Positions 17,028 through 24,326 are shown, counted from the stretch's first letter. The stretch is 24,326 bases of DNA from Coriobacteriales bacterium (GCA_031272005.1 JAISUQ010000161.1:1-24326); one strand, 5' to 3'. Translations and numbers: made by a program. The notes: generated by a model from the sequence alone, not told the origin.

Positions 17028-18542
17028 CTAGCTGAGGAAATTCGCGTAGATGAAGTAGCCGAAGACAATCAGGTTGACCAGAATCAGGACGGCCAGCAGC
17101 ACGACGAGGATGTTCTTGACGCGGGAGTTGCTCTGCCAACCGTCGGTGGTCTGGGCGGCCGACACGCTGGCTGTTGGCAGCTGGCTGTCTATCGGCGCGA
17201 TGCTGTCGGCCAGGCGTTCGACCTTGTTGGTGGTGGCGCCGACTGGCGTGGTGGAAGCAGTCTTGGCAGCCTTCTTGGCAGCCTTGGCCTCAGCCTTGGC
17301 AGCCTTTTTGGCGGCCTTGGCATCCAGATTGTCCTTGTCCGCAGCAGCCTTGGCTTCGGCGACGGCAGCAGCAGCGGCCTCGCGTTCGGCTTCCAGACGG
17401 GCTTTTTCGGCAGCTTCAGCTGCTGTGGCTGCGGCCAGGGCCTGCTCCACGGCTGCCGCTTCGGCTTTGGCGGCAGCGGCAGCGGCGCTGAGTGTATCGA
17501 CGGTGGATTCCATGGTCGGCACCGAGACTGCCATGGCCCTGGCGGCCTCGACGGGCACGGATACTGCAGCAGCAGTTGCCACGGGCGTGGCGGTAGCGGC
17601 CGCAGGCACGGCGCTGACAGGTTCGGCGACAGCCACCGGCTGGGCTTCGGCCCAGGTTGAGGCGGCTGGCTCAGCGCCAACCTGCAGAGGCTGTGCGGTG
17701 GTTACTGATACAGCCTCAGCTGTGGGCACGGCAACCGCTGAAGCTGGAGCTGCGGCGCTGATTGTGGTTGCCACAGACGGTTCTGCGCTAACTATATCAG
17801 CATCAATGACCGGCGCCTGAGCGACAGGTTGGGCGACTTCTACGGTCGGGACCTGGGGAGCTGGCTGGGCAACCGGTACGCTGGCGGCAACGGCTGCCGC
17901 CTGCTGTACCGGAGCGGCAACGGCCTGGATTGGTTCGGCCAACGGTGCTTGAGCGGCCGGGGCTACAGGCTGGGCTGTGGGTTGAACCACAGGCACCTCA
18001 GCCGCTACGGCAGGCGCCTGTACGGCTACTGGCTGCGGTTGGGCGGCGACAGGCTGAGCCTGAGGCTGGGAGGGCGGCTGCGGTTGGGCAGCAGCCGGTT
18101 GCGCCGCCGCTGCTGGCTCAGCCGCTGGCGCCGGTGTCAACACCGGCTCCGGAGCCGGCTTGAGCACGAAGCCGTCCTTGTAATCCCAGGTCTCACCGCT
18201 GACGAACTTCAGCTTGCGCACTAAAACGGTGAAATCCCGGACTTCGGCACTGGGCAGCAAGAACAGCCGCTCCTCGCCGAACTTCTGCGCCGGAGCCGCA
18301 TTGAGGTCGGCATATTCGCAGTCCACGCTGCCCACAACTGCCGGCGAATCCTCCCGGACAGCCTGCAGGGTGGTCTTGAGATAATCCAGGCTGCTTTCCT
18401 TGAGGTTCTGAAAGCGCAGCTGAGCATAGAGTGCACTGGTCTGGGTGTCCAGGACCAGGGCATACATGTCGATGGCTACCGGTGAACCCTCGAGCCAGTA
18501 CGTCTCGTCAATCTTCTTGATCTGTTGGTATCGTTCCCCCAC
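17028..18542 (-). CDS. Uncharacterised Ala/Pro-rich tail-anchored membrane protein
   Basis: I do not recognise a named family. The 504-residue protein has three parts. Residues 1-about 125 form an ordered domain (ERYQQIKKIDETYWLEGSP..., AQLRFQNLKESS, CEYADLN, a late W-rich GETWDYKDG) that resembles, from memory, a beta-rich domain in hypothetical proteins of Coriobacteriia and Clostridia. About 130-330 is low-complexity Pro/Ala/Gln/Val. About 330-450 is Ala-rich, probably helical or coiled-coil, with a basic AKKAAKAEAKAAKKAAK stretch. One strong membrane helix (about 475-500, ILVVLLAVLILVNLIVFGYFIY) ends a few residues before the C-terminus; no signal peptide, so N-in tail-anchored topology is likely. 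GTG 18542 is preferred because GGAGG sits 5 bases upstream; ATGs at 18554 and 18557 lack a ribosome site. First gene of the ileS unit, with a TATAAT upstream. Confidence 0.75.
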   Translation of the reverse strand: MGERYQQIKKIDETYWLEGSPVAIDMYALVLDTQTSALYAQLRFQNLKESSLDYLKTTLQAVREDSPAVVGSVDCEYADLNAAPAQKFGEERLFLLPSAEVRDFTVLVRKLKFVSGETWDYKDGFVLKPAPEPVLTPAPAAEPAAAAQPAAAQPQPPSQPQAQPVAAQPQPVAVQAPAVAAEVPVVQPTAQPVAPAAQAPLAEPIQAVAAPVQQAAAVAASVPVAQPAPQVPTVEVAQPVAQAPVIDADIVSAEPSVATTISAAAPASAVAVPTAEAVSVTTAQPLQVGAEPAASTWAEAQPVAVAEPVSAVPAAATATPVATAAAVSVPVEAARAMAVSVPTMESTVDTLSAAAAAAKAEAAAVEQALAAATAAEAAEKARLEAEREAAAAAVAEAKAAADKDNLDAKAAKKAAKAEAKAAKKAAKTASTTPVGATTNKVERLADSIAPIDSQLPTASVSAAQTTDGWQSNSRVKNILVVLLAVLILVNLIVFGYFIYANFLS

Positions 18543-18588
18543 ATTGCCCTCCATCATTTGGGACCGTCGTTGGAATCAATAAGGTCTT

Positions 18589-18594
18589 ATTATA
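18589..18594 (-). promoter_or_regulatory. Possible -10 for the tail-anchored protein-ileS unit
   Basis: A perfect TATAAT on the minus strand 46 bases upstream of the GTG at 18542, in the divergent intergenic region. No good -35 exists at 16-18 bases; TTGAAA (18613-18608) is only 13 bases away, so the promoter may be activator-dependent or the match fortuitous. Confidence 0.4.
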
Positions 18595-18690
18595 CGGTAT
18601 TTCATGCTTTCAACCAGCTTTATTTGTTATAGTGTCATACACGCGATTTTCAAGTGGTTGCATAACCGGAAAATTAGGAGGTCGAGGGAT

Positions 18691-20754
18691 TTGGCAGCAC
18701 CGAGTACCGAGCAGGTCCGCAACATCGTTTTAGTGGGTCAGGACGGAGCCGGAAAGACTTCTCTGGCCGAAGCCATGCTCCACGTCAGCGGCAAGACCAG
18801 CCGTTTAGGCACGACCCATGACGGCAAATCCAATCTGGATTATGACCCGGAGGAGATCAAACGCCAGTTCACCATCTCCACTTCCATCGCTCCCATCCCC
18901 TGGAAGGGCTTCAAGATAAACATCCTGGACACCTCCGGCTCAGACGACTTCCTGGGCGAGACCATCGCCGCCATGGAAGCCACCGAGATGGCGATGTTCG
19001 TGGTCGACGCTGTCGCCGGCCCGCAGATCAACACCACCAAACTCTGGCAACTGGCCGAACGCGAGCGCCTCTGCCGGGCAGTCTACATCAACCACATCGA
19101 TCGCGAGCACGCCGATTTCGACGCTGCCTTCGCCGCACTGGTCAGCCAGTTCGGACAGCGCGTGGGTGCCGTGACCATCCCCATCGGCGTTGACGCGGAC
19201 TTCAAGGGCGTCATCGATGTCATCCGCATGAAGGCCCGCTATCATCGCGACGGCAAGGAGCAGATCGAGGAGATCCCAGCCGAGCTGGCCGATGCCGCCC
19301 AGACAGCCCGGGACAAACTCTGCGACCTGGTGGCCGAAGCCGACGATGAGCTGATGATGAAATACCTGGACGGAGAAGAGCAGCTGACTCAATCCGAGCT
19401 GGAAAGCCTGCTCAGCGCCGCCATCTCCCAGGAGATCTTCATCCCGGTGTTTGTCGGCTCGACCCTGATTGAGCAGGGCATCGAAGGGTTGCTGGACGAT
19501 ATCGTCACCTATTTCCCGGCGCCGGACGCCCATGGCCCGATTCCCACCGCCACCGGCGACGAGCTGCATATCGACGAGTCCGGCGAGCCGGCGGGATACG
19601 TCTTCAAGACCGTCTCCGACGCCTTCGTCGGTCGCCTGAGCTTTGTCAAGGTACTCTCCGGAGTCTTGGAGCCAGGGGTGGAGTTGATCAACGCCAAGAC
19701 CAAGAAGAAGGACCGCCTGGCCCACCTCTATGTGATGACCGGCAAGGAGACCGAGGACGTCAAGAGCGCCCGCGCCGGCGACATCATCGTCATCCCCAAG
19801 CTCACCGATGCCCACACCGGCGACACCCTCTCCACCTCCGGCAGCATCCAGATAGCGCCGCTGCCCTTCCCCAAGCCGCTGTATCCGGTAGCCATCGAGG
19901 CGGCCAACACCAAAGACGAAGACAAACTGGGCGACCAGCTGGCCAAAATCGCCGAGATCGACCCCTGTGTCACCCTGCATCGTGACGAGCAGACCCATCA
20001 GACCATCCTGACCACCCTGGGCGAAGGCGCGGTCAACCTGATTCTGGCCCGCATCAAGGAGCGTGCCGGCATCGAGGCCAAGCTGCTGGAGGTCAAGGTA
20101 CCCTACCGCGAGACCATCCGCAAGAAAGCCGAGGCCCAGGGGCGGCACAAGAAGCAAACCGGCGGCGCCGGGCAGTTCGGCGACTGCTGGATCCGCCTGG
20201 AGCCCAACCCCGGCGGCGGCTATGAGTTCGTCGACGAGGTTGTGGGCGGCAAGATCTCCAAGCCGATGATCGTGGCGGTGGACAAGGGCATCCGCGACGC
20301 CATGGTCGAGGGTTTTCTGACTGATGACCCGTTTGTCGACGTCAAGGTGGCCGTCTACGATGGTTCCATGCACCCCGTGGACTCCAACGAAATGGCCTTC
20401 AAGCTGGCCGGCCGTCTGGCCTTCCGTAATGCCTGCGAGAAGGCCGACCCTTACCTGCTGGAGCCGATGGCCAATATCGAGGTCACGGTGACGGATGAGT
20501 ACAACGGCACCATCCTCTCCGACTTCTCCACCCGCCGCGGACGGGTCACCGGCACCGGCACCGACGACGACGGCCGCACGGTTATCAAGGCCCGGGTGCC
20601 CTACAAGGAAGTGGTGACCTACGCCCGCGACCTGCGCTCCATGACCCGTGGCGTGGGCTCCTACTCCCTGGAGATCGAAGGCTATGAGGAAGTCCCGGCC
20701 GACATCGCCAAAAAGCTGGTCGCCGAGTATCAGGCCTCCCGGGAGAACGGATAG
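18691..20754 (+). CDS. EF-G-like translation factor (FusA2 type) with altered G motifs
   Basis: Paralogue of elongation factor G of the FusA2/EF-G-like class. 687 residues with the full EF-G layout: G domain (about 1-270), domain II (about 290-375), III, IV (QTGGAGQFGDCW..., VDSNEMAFKLAG) and V. The GTPase motifs depart from true EF-G: G1 is GQDGAGKT (16-23) instead of AHxDxGKT, RGITI is replaced by KRQFTISTSI (57-66), G3 is DTSGSDDF (80-87) so the catalytic histidine of DTPGH is Ser84, and G4 is NHID (134-137). Phosphate-binding Lys22 and Thr23 remain. It is therefore unlikely to be the main elongation factor; a ribosome-associated or stress role is inference. TTG 18691 is chosen over an ATG at 18604 because AGGAGG (18676-18681) precedes it by 9 bases. 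A hairpin terminator follows. Confidence 0.88.
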   Translation: MAAPSTEQVRNIVLVGQDGAGKTSLAEAMLHVSGKTSRLGTTHDGKSNLDYDPEEIKRQFTISTSIAPIPWKGFKINILDTSGSDDFLGETIAAMEATEMAMFVVDAVAGPQINTTKLWQLAERERLCRAVYINHIDREHADFDAAFAALVSQFGQRVGAVTIPIGVDADFKGVIDVIRMKARYHRDGKEQIEEIPAELADAAQTARDKLCDLVAEADDELMMKYLDGEEQLTQSELESLLSAAISQEIFIPVFVGSTLIEQGIEGLLDDIVTYFPAPDAHGPIPTATGDELHIDESGEPAGYVFKTVSDAFVGRLSFVKVLSGVLEPGVELINAKTKKKDRLAHLYVMTGKETEDVKSARAGDIIVIPKLTDAHTGDTLSTSGSIQIAPLPFPKPLYPVAIEAANTKDEDKLGDQLAKIAEIDPCVTLHRDEQTHQTILTTLGEGAVNLILARIKERAGIEAKLLEVKVPYRETIRKKAEAQGRHKKQTGGAGQFGDCWIRLEPNPGGGYEFVDEVVGGKISKPMIVAVDKGIRDAMVEGFLTDDPFVDVKVAVYDGSMHPVDSNEMAFKLAGRLAFRNACEKADPYLLEPMANIEVTVTDEYNGTILSDFSTRRGRVTGTGTDDDGRTVIKARVPYKEVVTYARDLRSMTRGVGSYSLEIEGYEEVPADIAKKLVAEYQASRENG

Positions 20755-20793
20755 CCGGACATGGTTGGCTATAAACCCTGACCTGCAGTTCAA

Positions 20794-20824
20794 AGCGCCT
20801 GCGACAAGCAGGCGCTCGGCGTTT
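20794..20824 (+). terminator. Probable terminator after the EF-G-like gene
   Basis: AGCGCCTGC (20794-20802) and GCAGGCGCT (20808-20816) form a perfect 9-base stem with a 5-base loop (GACAA), 40 bases after the stop codon. The following CGGCGTTTATC has only a short T-run, so termination may be incomplete or factor-assisted. Confidence 0.6.
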
Positions 20825-20862
20825 ATCAGTGCCAGATGGAGCTGCACTGGGAGTTGGTTCGG

Positions 20863-20892
20863 GTAGATGGCCGTAGATGGCTGTAGGTGGCG
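20863..20892 (+). repeat. Three tandem 10-base units
   Basis: GTAGATGGCC, GTAGATGGCT and GTAGGTGGCG follow one another without spacer in the intergenic region between the EF-G-like gene and the transporter. Units one and two differ at one base; the third at two more. Purpose unknown; the 10-base period equals one helical turn, which would place binding sites on one face if it is a regulatory site. Confidence 0.6.
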
Positions 20893-20942
20893 ACAGTTGG
20901 AGTCAGCCAGCCTGGGGGGTCACACTGTCAGCGTTTCTGAGC

Positions 20943-20960
20943 GGCCCTGCTGCCAGGGCC
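20943..20960 (+). promoter_or_regulatory. Strong hairpin just upstream of the transporter ribosome site
   Basis: GGCCCTG-CTGC-CAGGGCC is a 7-base perfect GC stem with a 4-base loop, ending 10 bases before the TGGAGG ribosome site (20971-20976). It has no T-run. It could be a leader structure controlling translation or the end of a small RNA element; I do not recognise a known riboswitch class here. Confidence 0.45.
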
Positions 20961-20981
20961 ATCATGGGTGTGGAGGTATGA

Positions 20982-22319
20982 GTGTCAGAGTCTGAAGCAA
21001 TTACCGGAATCGGCCAGATCGCCGCCCTGCTCGGCGCCGACCCGCTGTTTGTCGCCCAGGTGGCGGCCCTGACCATCTTCATCGGCGTCATGGTCTTGAT
21101 TGTCTCGGAGAAGGTCCACCGCACTCTGGCTGCCCTGATGGGCGCGGCCCTGGTGCTGGCGCTGGGCATCCTGCCCTTCTCCGAAGAGAACCTCGCCGAG
21201 CATGTGGACTTCAACACCTTAGGCGTGCTGGTGGGGATGATGCTGTTTGTCTCCGTGGCCAAGAAAAGCGGACTGTTTGAGTTCTTGGCGGTCAAATCGG
21301 CCAAGCTGGTCAAGGGCGATCCCTGGCTGATCATGCTGTCCTTGATGATCATCACCGCCATCCTCTCGGCACTGCTGGACAACGTCACCACCGTACTGCT
21401 GATCGGGCCGATGACCTTCATGATCTGCCGGGAATTGCGGCTGGATCCGGTACCTTTCTTCATCACCCAGATAATCGCTTCCAACGTCGGTGGCACGGCG
21501 ACCCTGATTGGCGATCCGCCGAACATCATGATTGGCTCGGCGGCCCATTTGACCTTCATCGACTTCGTGTTGGTTGACGCTCCGATAGTGGTGGTCATCC
21601 TGGCGGCCACCGCCGCGGTATTCTACTTCCTCTACGGCCGCAAGCTCCAGGTGGAGGGCGAGCATCTGGACGGCATCATGAAACTCAACGAGAACGAGGC
21701 GATCATCGATAAATCGCTGTTCATCAAGAGCATCGTGATGATTTGCGTGGTGGCGCTGGCTTTTGGGTTGCATGGCGCCCTGGGCCTGGAGTCCTCAGTG
21801 ATCGCGCTTTCGGCAGCGGCGGTGATGATGCTCATCGGCCGCCAGAACATCGAGGAGACCATCCTCGGCGTGGAATGGACGACCATCGGCTTTTTCGGCG
21901 GGCTGTTCATCGTGGTCGGCGGCATGGTCCAAACCGGGCTGATCGGCATGTTCGCCGACTTTCTGGTCAACGCGACCCACGGCCAGGAGGTCCTGGCCAT
22001 CCTGCTGATTCTGATAGCCTCGGCAATCATCTCAGCCATCCTGGACAATATCCCCTTTGTTGCCACCATGATTCCGGTGCTGATCACCATGGGCGACAGT
22101 GGCATCGACGTAGTGCCTCTGTGGTGGGCGTTGTCGTTGGGCGCCTGTTTGGGTGGCAATGGCACGCTGATAGGTGCTTCGGCCAACGTCGTGCTCTCGG
22201 GCATCTCCAACCGCGAGGGTTATCCACTGACCTTCATCCGCTTCCTGAAAGTCGGGGCGCCGATGATGGCCCTGTCCATCGTCATCAGCGGCATCTACCT
22301 GGTACTGCGCTTTACCTGA
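20982..22319 (+). CDS. ArsB/NhaD-type ion transporter (IT superfamily)
   Basis: Integral membrane protein, 445 residues with about 10-11 helices, in the ArsB/NhaD/CitMHS group of anion or Na+/H+ transporters. The two homologous halves are visible as paired motifs: SALLDNVTT (129-137) with SAILDNIPF (351-359), and SNVGGTATLIGDPPN (168-182) with GGNGTLIGASANVV (391-404). These are the helical-hairpin and re-entrant binding loops of the fold, arranged in inverted repeat. The DPPN loop is shared by ArsB and NhaD-like members, so the ion cannot be decided: arsenite, Na+/H+ exchange or organic anion are open. No ars genes are nearby. Start is GTG 20982, with TGGAGG at 20971-20976 (5-base spacing); an ATG at 20978 is out of frame and too near the ribosome site. 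Confidence 0.9.
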   Translation: MSESEAITGIGQIAALLGADPLFVAQVAALTIFIGVMVLIVSEKVHRTLAALMGAALVLALGILPFSEENLAEHVDFNTLGVLVGMMLFVSVAKKSGLFEFLAVKSAKLVKGDPWLIMLSLMIITAILSALLDNVTTVLLIGPMTFMICRELRLDPVPFFITQIIASNVGGTATLIGDPPNIMIGSAAHLTFIDFVLVDAPIVVVILAATAAVFYFLYGRKLQVEGEHLDGIMKLNENEAIIDKSLFIKSIVMICVVALAFGLHGALGLESSVIALSAAAVMMLIGRQNIEETILGVEWTTIGFFGGLFIVVGGMVQTGLIGMFADFLVNATHGQEVLAILLILIASAIISAILDNIPFVATMIPVLITMGDSGIDVVPLWWALSLGACLGGNGTLIGASANVVLSGISNREGYPLTFIRFLKVGAPMMALSIVISGIYLVLRFT

Positions 22320-22376
22320 TCCACCTGCGGCCTGTTTGGGGATGGGGTGTGGCGGCTGATGGGGACACGTTTGGGA

Positions 22377-22406
22377 TTGTTACCAAACAATTGTTCGTAG
22401 TATACT
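22377..22406 (+). promoter_or_regulatory. dinB promoter
   Basis: -35 TTGTTA (22377-22382) and -10 TATACT (22401-22406) with an 18-base spacer. Seven bases after the -10 is the A of the ATG at 22413, so the message is predicted to be leaderless. Confidence 0.7.
22383..22398 (+). promoter_or_regulatory. LexA (SOS) box of dinB
   Basis: CCAAAC-AATT-GTTCGT fits the Gram-positive LexA site CGAAC-N4-GTTCG (actinobacterial form TCGAAC-N4-GTTCGA): the right half is 5/6, the left 4/6. It fills the spacer between the -35 and -10 of dinB, where bound LexA would block RNA polymerase. Its place in front of a classic SOS gene raises confidence. Confidence 0.75.
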
Positions 22407-22412
22407 GTGCCC

Positions 22413-23711
22413 ATGAAAAGCTCTGCGACATCGGCGCTCCAAGCCATGCAGCCCTGGCAGGGGCCGGCGATTCTGTTGCTGGACCTGGATGCCTTCTTTG
22501 CTTCCGTAGAGCAGCTTGACCACCCCGAATGGCGGGGCCAGCCGGTGATTGTCGGCGGCGACAGTCAGCGTCGGGGCGTGGTGTCCACCTGTTCCTACGA
22601 AGCCCGGGCCTTTGGGGTGCGTTCGGCCATGCCTTCGGCCCAGGCGGCTCGTCTCTGCCCCCAGGCCATTTGGACGCCGGGCAATTATCCCCGCTATATC
22701 GCGCTGTCCAACCAGGTGATGCAGGTCATGCGCGATGCCTCGCCGCATCTGCAGCAGGTCTCCATCGACGAGGCCTTTCTGGATATCTCGCCGGGGCGTT
22801 TTGTCGCCGAGCATCCGCTGCTGATAGCCGATGGGATCCGCCAGCGGGTGGCGCAGCTGGGGATTACCTGCTCCATCGGCCTGGGAACCTCCAAGACCAT
22901 CGCCAAGATCGCCTCGGATATGGATAAGCCCAACGGGTTGACTGTCGTCTACCCCGGGCGGGAGGTTGATTTTCTGGCGCCGTTACCCTGCCGGCGGATG
23001 TCGGGCATCGGACGGGCGGCTGAGCAGGCCCTGCGGGAGTCTGGGATCCAGACTCTGGGAGAGCTGGCTGTGGCCGATGAGGCCGTGCTGAAGGCGGTCT
23101 TCGGCAAGAATGCCACCATGATGCGCCAACGCTGCCTGGGACAGGACGTTTCACCGGTGGTGGCTGACGACAGTGTGAAGTCGGTCTCCAACGAACTGAC
23201 CTTCTCCACCGACCTGCTGGAGCTCGGCGAGATTCGTCAGGCGATAGCGATGCTGGCGGCCAAGGTCGCTCGCCGACTGCGCCGCAAAGGCCTGGCTGGC
23301 CAGACCTTTGCCCTGAAGGTCCGTTACGCTGATCTGACCATCCACAGCGCCCAGACCACCTTGAACCATCAGCTGGATGACGAGCATCAGTTCACTCCCC
23401 TGCTCTGGGCTTTGATCGAGCAGGTCTGGCATCCGGGTGAAGGCCTGCGTCTGATTGGCGTGGCCGTCTCGGGCTTTGGGCCATTGCCGGAGCAGCTGAG
23501 CATGGATATTGCTGCGGCAGGCCCCAACTCCCGGGCTTTGGTGGCGGCCACCGACAGGGTCAAGGACCGTTTTGGCGAGGGGGCAGTAGGCTTTGGCCGG
23601 GAGCTGCGTTTCAAAGACCGCGATACCGGCACCATCGCCCAGAAGAAGGACGATTACCGCCACCCGATATTGCCGGAATCACTGGACGGAGTCGAGAGGG
23701 ATTTTGAGTAG
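22413..23711 (+). CDS. dinB: DNA polymerase IV
   Basis: Y-family translesion polymerase induced by DNA damage. 432 residues. The palm catalytic acids are D24 and D26 of LLLDLDAFFASVEQ and D119/E120 of VSIDEAFLDIS; SYEARAFGVRSAMP and GIGLGTSK-type loops (CSIGLGTSKTIAKIASDMDKPNG) and the helix-hairpin-helix thumb (MSGIGRAAEQALRESGI) are intact. The usual clamp-binding motif QLSLFD is changed to QLSMDI (361-366). The C-terminal tail after the little finger is about 30 residues, hydrophilic. ATG 22413 is chosen because it coincides with the predicted transcription start; there is no ribosome site upstream of it, of the GTG at 22407 or of the ATG at 22446. The 3' end overlaps rsfS by 33 bases on the opposite strand. 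Confidence 0.94.
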   Translation: MKSSATSALQAMQPWQGPAILLLDLDAFFASVEQLDHPEWRGQPVIVGGDSQRRGVVSTCSYEARAFGVRSAMPSAQAARLCPQAIWTPGNYPRYIALSNQVMQVMRDASPHLQQVSIDEAFLDISPGRFVAEHPLLIADGIRQRVAQLGITCSIGLGTSKTIAKIASDMDKPNGLTVVYPGREVDFLAPLPCRRMSGIGRAAEQALRESGIQTLGELAVADEAVLKAVFGKNATMMRQRCLGQDVSPVVADDSVKSVSNELTFSTDLLELGEIRQAIAMLAAKVARRLRRKGLAGQTFALKVRYADLTIHSAQTTLNHQLDDEHQFTPLLWALIEQVWHPGEGLRLIGVAVSGFGPLPEQLSMDIAAAGPNSRALVAATDRVKDRFGEGAVGFGRELRFKDRDTGTIAQKKDDYRHPILPESLDGVERDFE

Positions 23712-24107
23712 CCTGGCGATGCGCTCGGAATAGACGGGCGCCTCAATGCCGGCCTCGCTGACGTCGATGATCGGCACGTCACTCCACAACCCCTCGAGGC
23801 GGTAGTAATCACGGATCTCGGGCTGGAAGACATGGACCACGATGTCCCCATAATCCAGCAGGACCCAACTTAGCTCAGTGGTGCCTTCACGGCCCTGCGG
23901 CTTGACATTGCCCTCCAGACGCAGGGATTCTTCAACGAAAGCGCAAATCGCGTCGACCTGGCGGTTGTTGGCGCCGGTGACGATGACGAAGTAATCAGTT
24001 ATCAGCAAAGCCTCACGGACCTGTTGGATGACGATATCGGTGGCCTTCTTGGCGTCAGCTGCCCGGGCAGCCACCAGTGCCTTCTCCTTAGATGTCAGTT
24101 CGGTCAC
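23679..24107 (-). CDS. rsfS: Ribosomal silencing factor RsfS
   Basis: RsfS (YbeB/Iojap family) binds ribosomal protein uL14 and blocks subunit joining, lowering translation in starvation. 142 residues, somewhat longer than the usual 105-120 owing to about 25 C-terminal residues after the core (EAPVYSERIARLLKIPLDSVQ). The core is typical: DYFVIVTGANNRQVDAI, EGTTELSWVLLDYGDIVVHVF and YYRLEGLW. GTG 24107 is preceded by AAAGGGAG, 11 bases after the yqeK stop, consistent with one yqeK-rsfS unit. It converges on dinB with a 33-base overlap. Confidence 0.95.
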   Translation of the reverse strand: MTELTSKEKALVAARAADAKKATDIVIQQVREALLITDYFVIVTGANNRQVDAICAFVEESLRLEGNVKPQGREGTTELSWVLLDYGDIVVHVFQPEIRDYYRLEGLWSDVPIIDVSEAGIEAPVYSERIARLLKIPLDSVQ

Positions 24108-24118
24108 ATTCTCCCTTT

Positions 24119-24326
24119 CTAAGCCGTGCCGCGTTCGCGGGCGATATAGGCGTTCCAGACCTCCAGGGAGTCCGGATGGATGAAACGATGGCGGCGGATC
24201 AGGTGATCCATGGTCATCTCAAAGGACTTCAGGAACAGTGCCTCCAGCGGCACCTTGCCGATGATGGTCCGCAGCGGTGTCAGGTTGCCCTGGGAGCGCA
24301 GCGGTTCGATCATGTCGGCGATGTAG
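24119..24326 (-). CDS. yqeK: YqeK family HD phosphohydrolase, C-terminal part only
   Basis: Only the last 68 residues lie in the window. They start with YIADMIEPLR, matching the ADxIEPxR motif after the HD core of YqeK proteins, and end with a helix LFLKSFEMTMDHLIRRHRFIHPDSLEVWNAYI, typical of the YqeK C-terminus. YqeK is a symmetrical diadenosine tetraphosphate hydrolase in characterised members. Its place directly before rsfS (usually nadD-yqeK-rsfS) supports the call. The catalytic HD residues are outside the window, so activity cannot be judged. Confidence 0.85.
   Translation of the reverse strand, partial: YIADMIEPLRSQGNLTPLRTIIGKVPLEALFLKSFEMTMDHLIRRHRFIHPDSLEVWNAYIARERGTA

Noticed and set aside
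17015..17068. ATG at 17068 as the ileS start
   Set aside because: It would add 18 unconserved residues overlapping the upstream gene; GTG 17014 gives the normal N-terminus.
18595..18690. TATAGT at 18628-18633 as a promoter for the EF-G-like gene
   Set aside because: No acceptable -35 at 16-18 bases upstream; kept out of the feature list, although the gene must have a promoter in this area.
18940..20847. 635-codon open frame antisense to the EF-G-like gene
   Set aside because: It mirrors the third-position GC bias of the real gene, has no recognisable protein motif and covers a well-conserved coding sequence.
20978..20995. Five-codon ATG ORF overlapping the transporter start
   Set aside because: Only one base separates it from the GGAGG site, too close for initiation; the GTG at 20982 has proper spacing.

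Overview
The window is a GC-rich (roughly 60%), tightly packed bacterial chromosome segment carrying 19 complete or partial housekeeping genes on the minus strand or diverging from it. There is no sign of a plasmid, prophage, transposon or CRISPR array. The gene order lepA-dusB-hemW-(zinc peptidase)-hrcA-dnaJ-rsmE-mtaB-phoH, the clusters ileS-lspA-rluD and yqeK-rsfS, a four-domain ribosomal S1 with a long acidic tail, a Gram-positive type SOS box (CGAAC-N4-GTTCG class), an apparently leaderless mRNA and many GTG/TTG starts all point to a Gram-positive-lineage bacterium. Actinomycetota, Coriobacteriia-like, is my best guess (moderate confidence, from memory of synteny). The proteobacterial-looking ferrochelatase does not fit that picture easily.

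Layout. Bases 1-18542 read leftwards (minus strand). The first gene in that direction is an alanine/proline-rich, tail-anchored membrane protein, followed by ileS, lspA, rluD and hemH with overlaps or gaps of a few bases. A good promoter overlapping the hemH stop codon then starts a second unit: rpsA, lepA, dusB, hemW, a membrane zinc peptidase, hrcA, dnaJ, rsmE and mtaB. After a 230-base AT-rich spacer comes phoH, which is cut by the window edge. From 18691 three genes read rightwards: an EF-G-like translation factor (FusA2 type), an ArsB/NhaD-type membrane transporter and the SOS polymerase dinB. At the right edge rsfS and the end of yqeK read leftwards, meeting dinB tail to tail.

Function. 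The content is overwhelmingly translation and RNA modification (ileS, rpsA, lepA, dusB, rluD, rsmE, mtaB, rsfS, EF-G-like), with protein quality control (hrcA, dnaJ, zinc peptidase), haem-related enzymes (hemW, hemH), lipoprotein maturation (lspA) and DNA damage tolerance (dinB).

I did not find a clearly new multi-gene system. The points most worth checking are: an HrcA lacking about 85 central residues next to a 9-13-9 inverted repeat that is not the classical CIRCE; a 14-codon leader ORF with a strong ribosome site overlapping the rpsA start; dinB with an SOS box between its -35 and -10 and a predicted leaderless start; an EF-G-like GTPase lacking the catalytic histidine; and the uncharacterised tail-anchored protein. 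No gap exceeds 300 bases.
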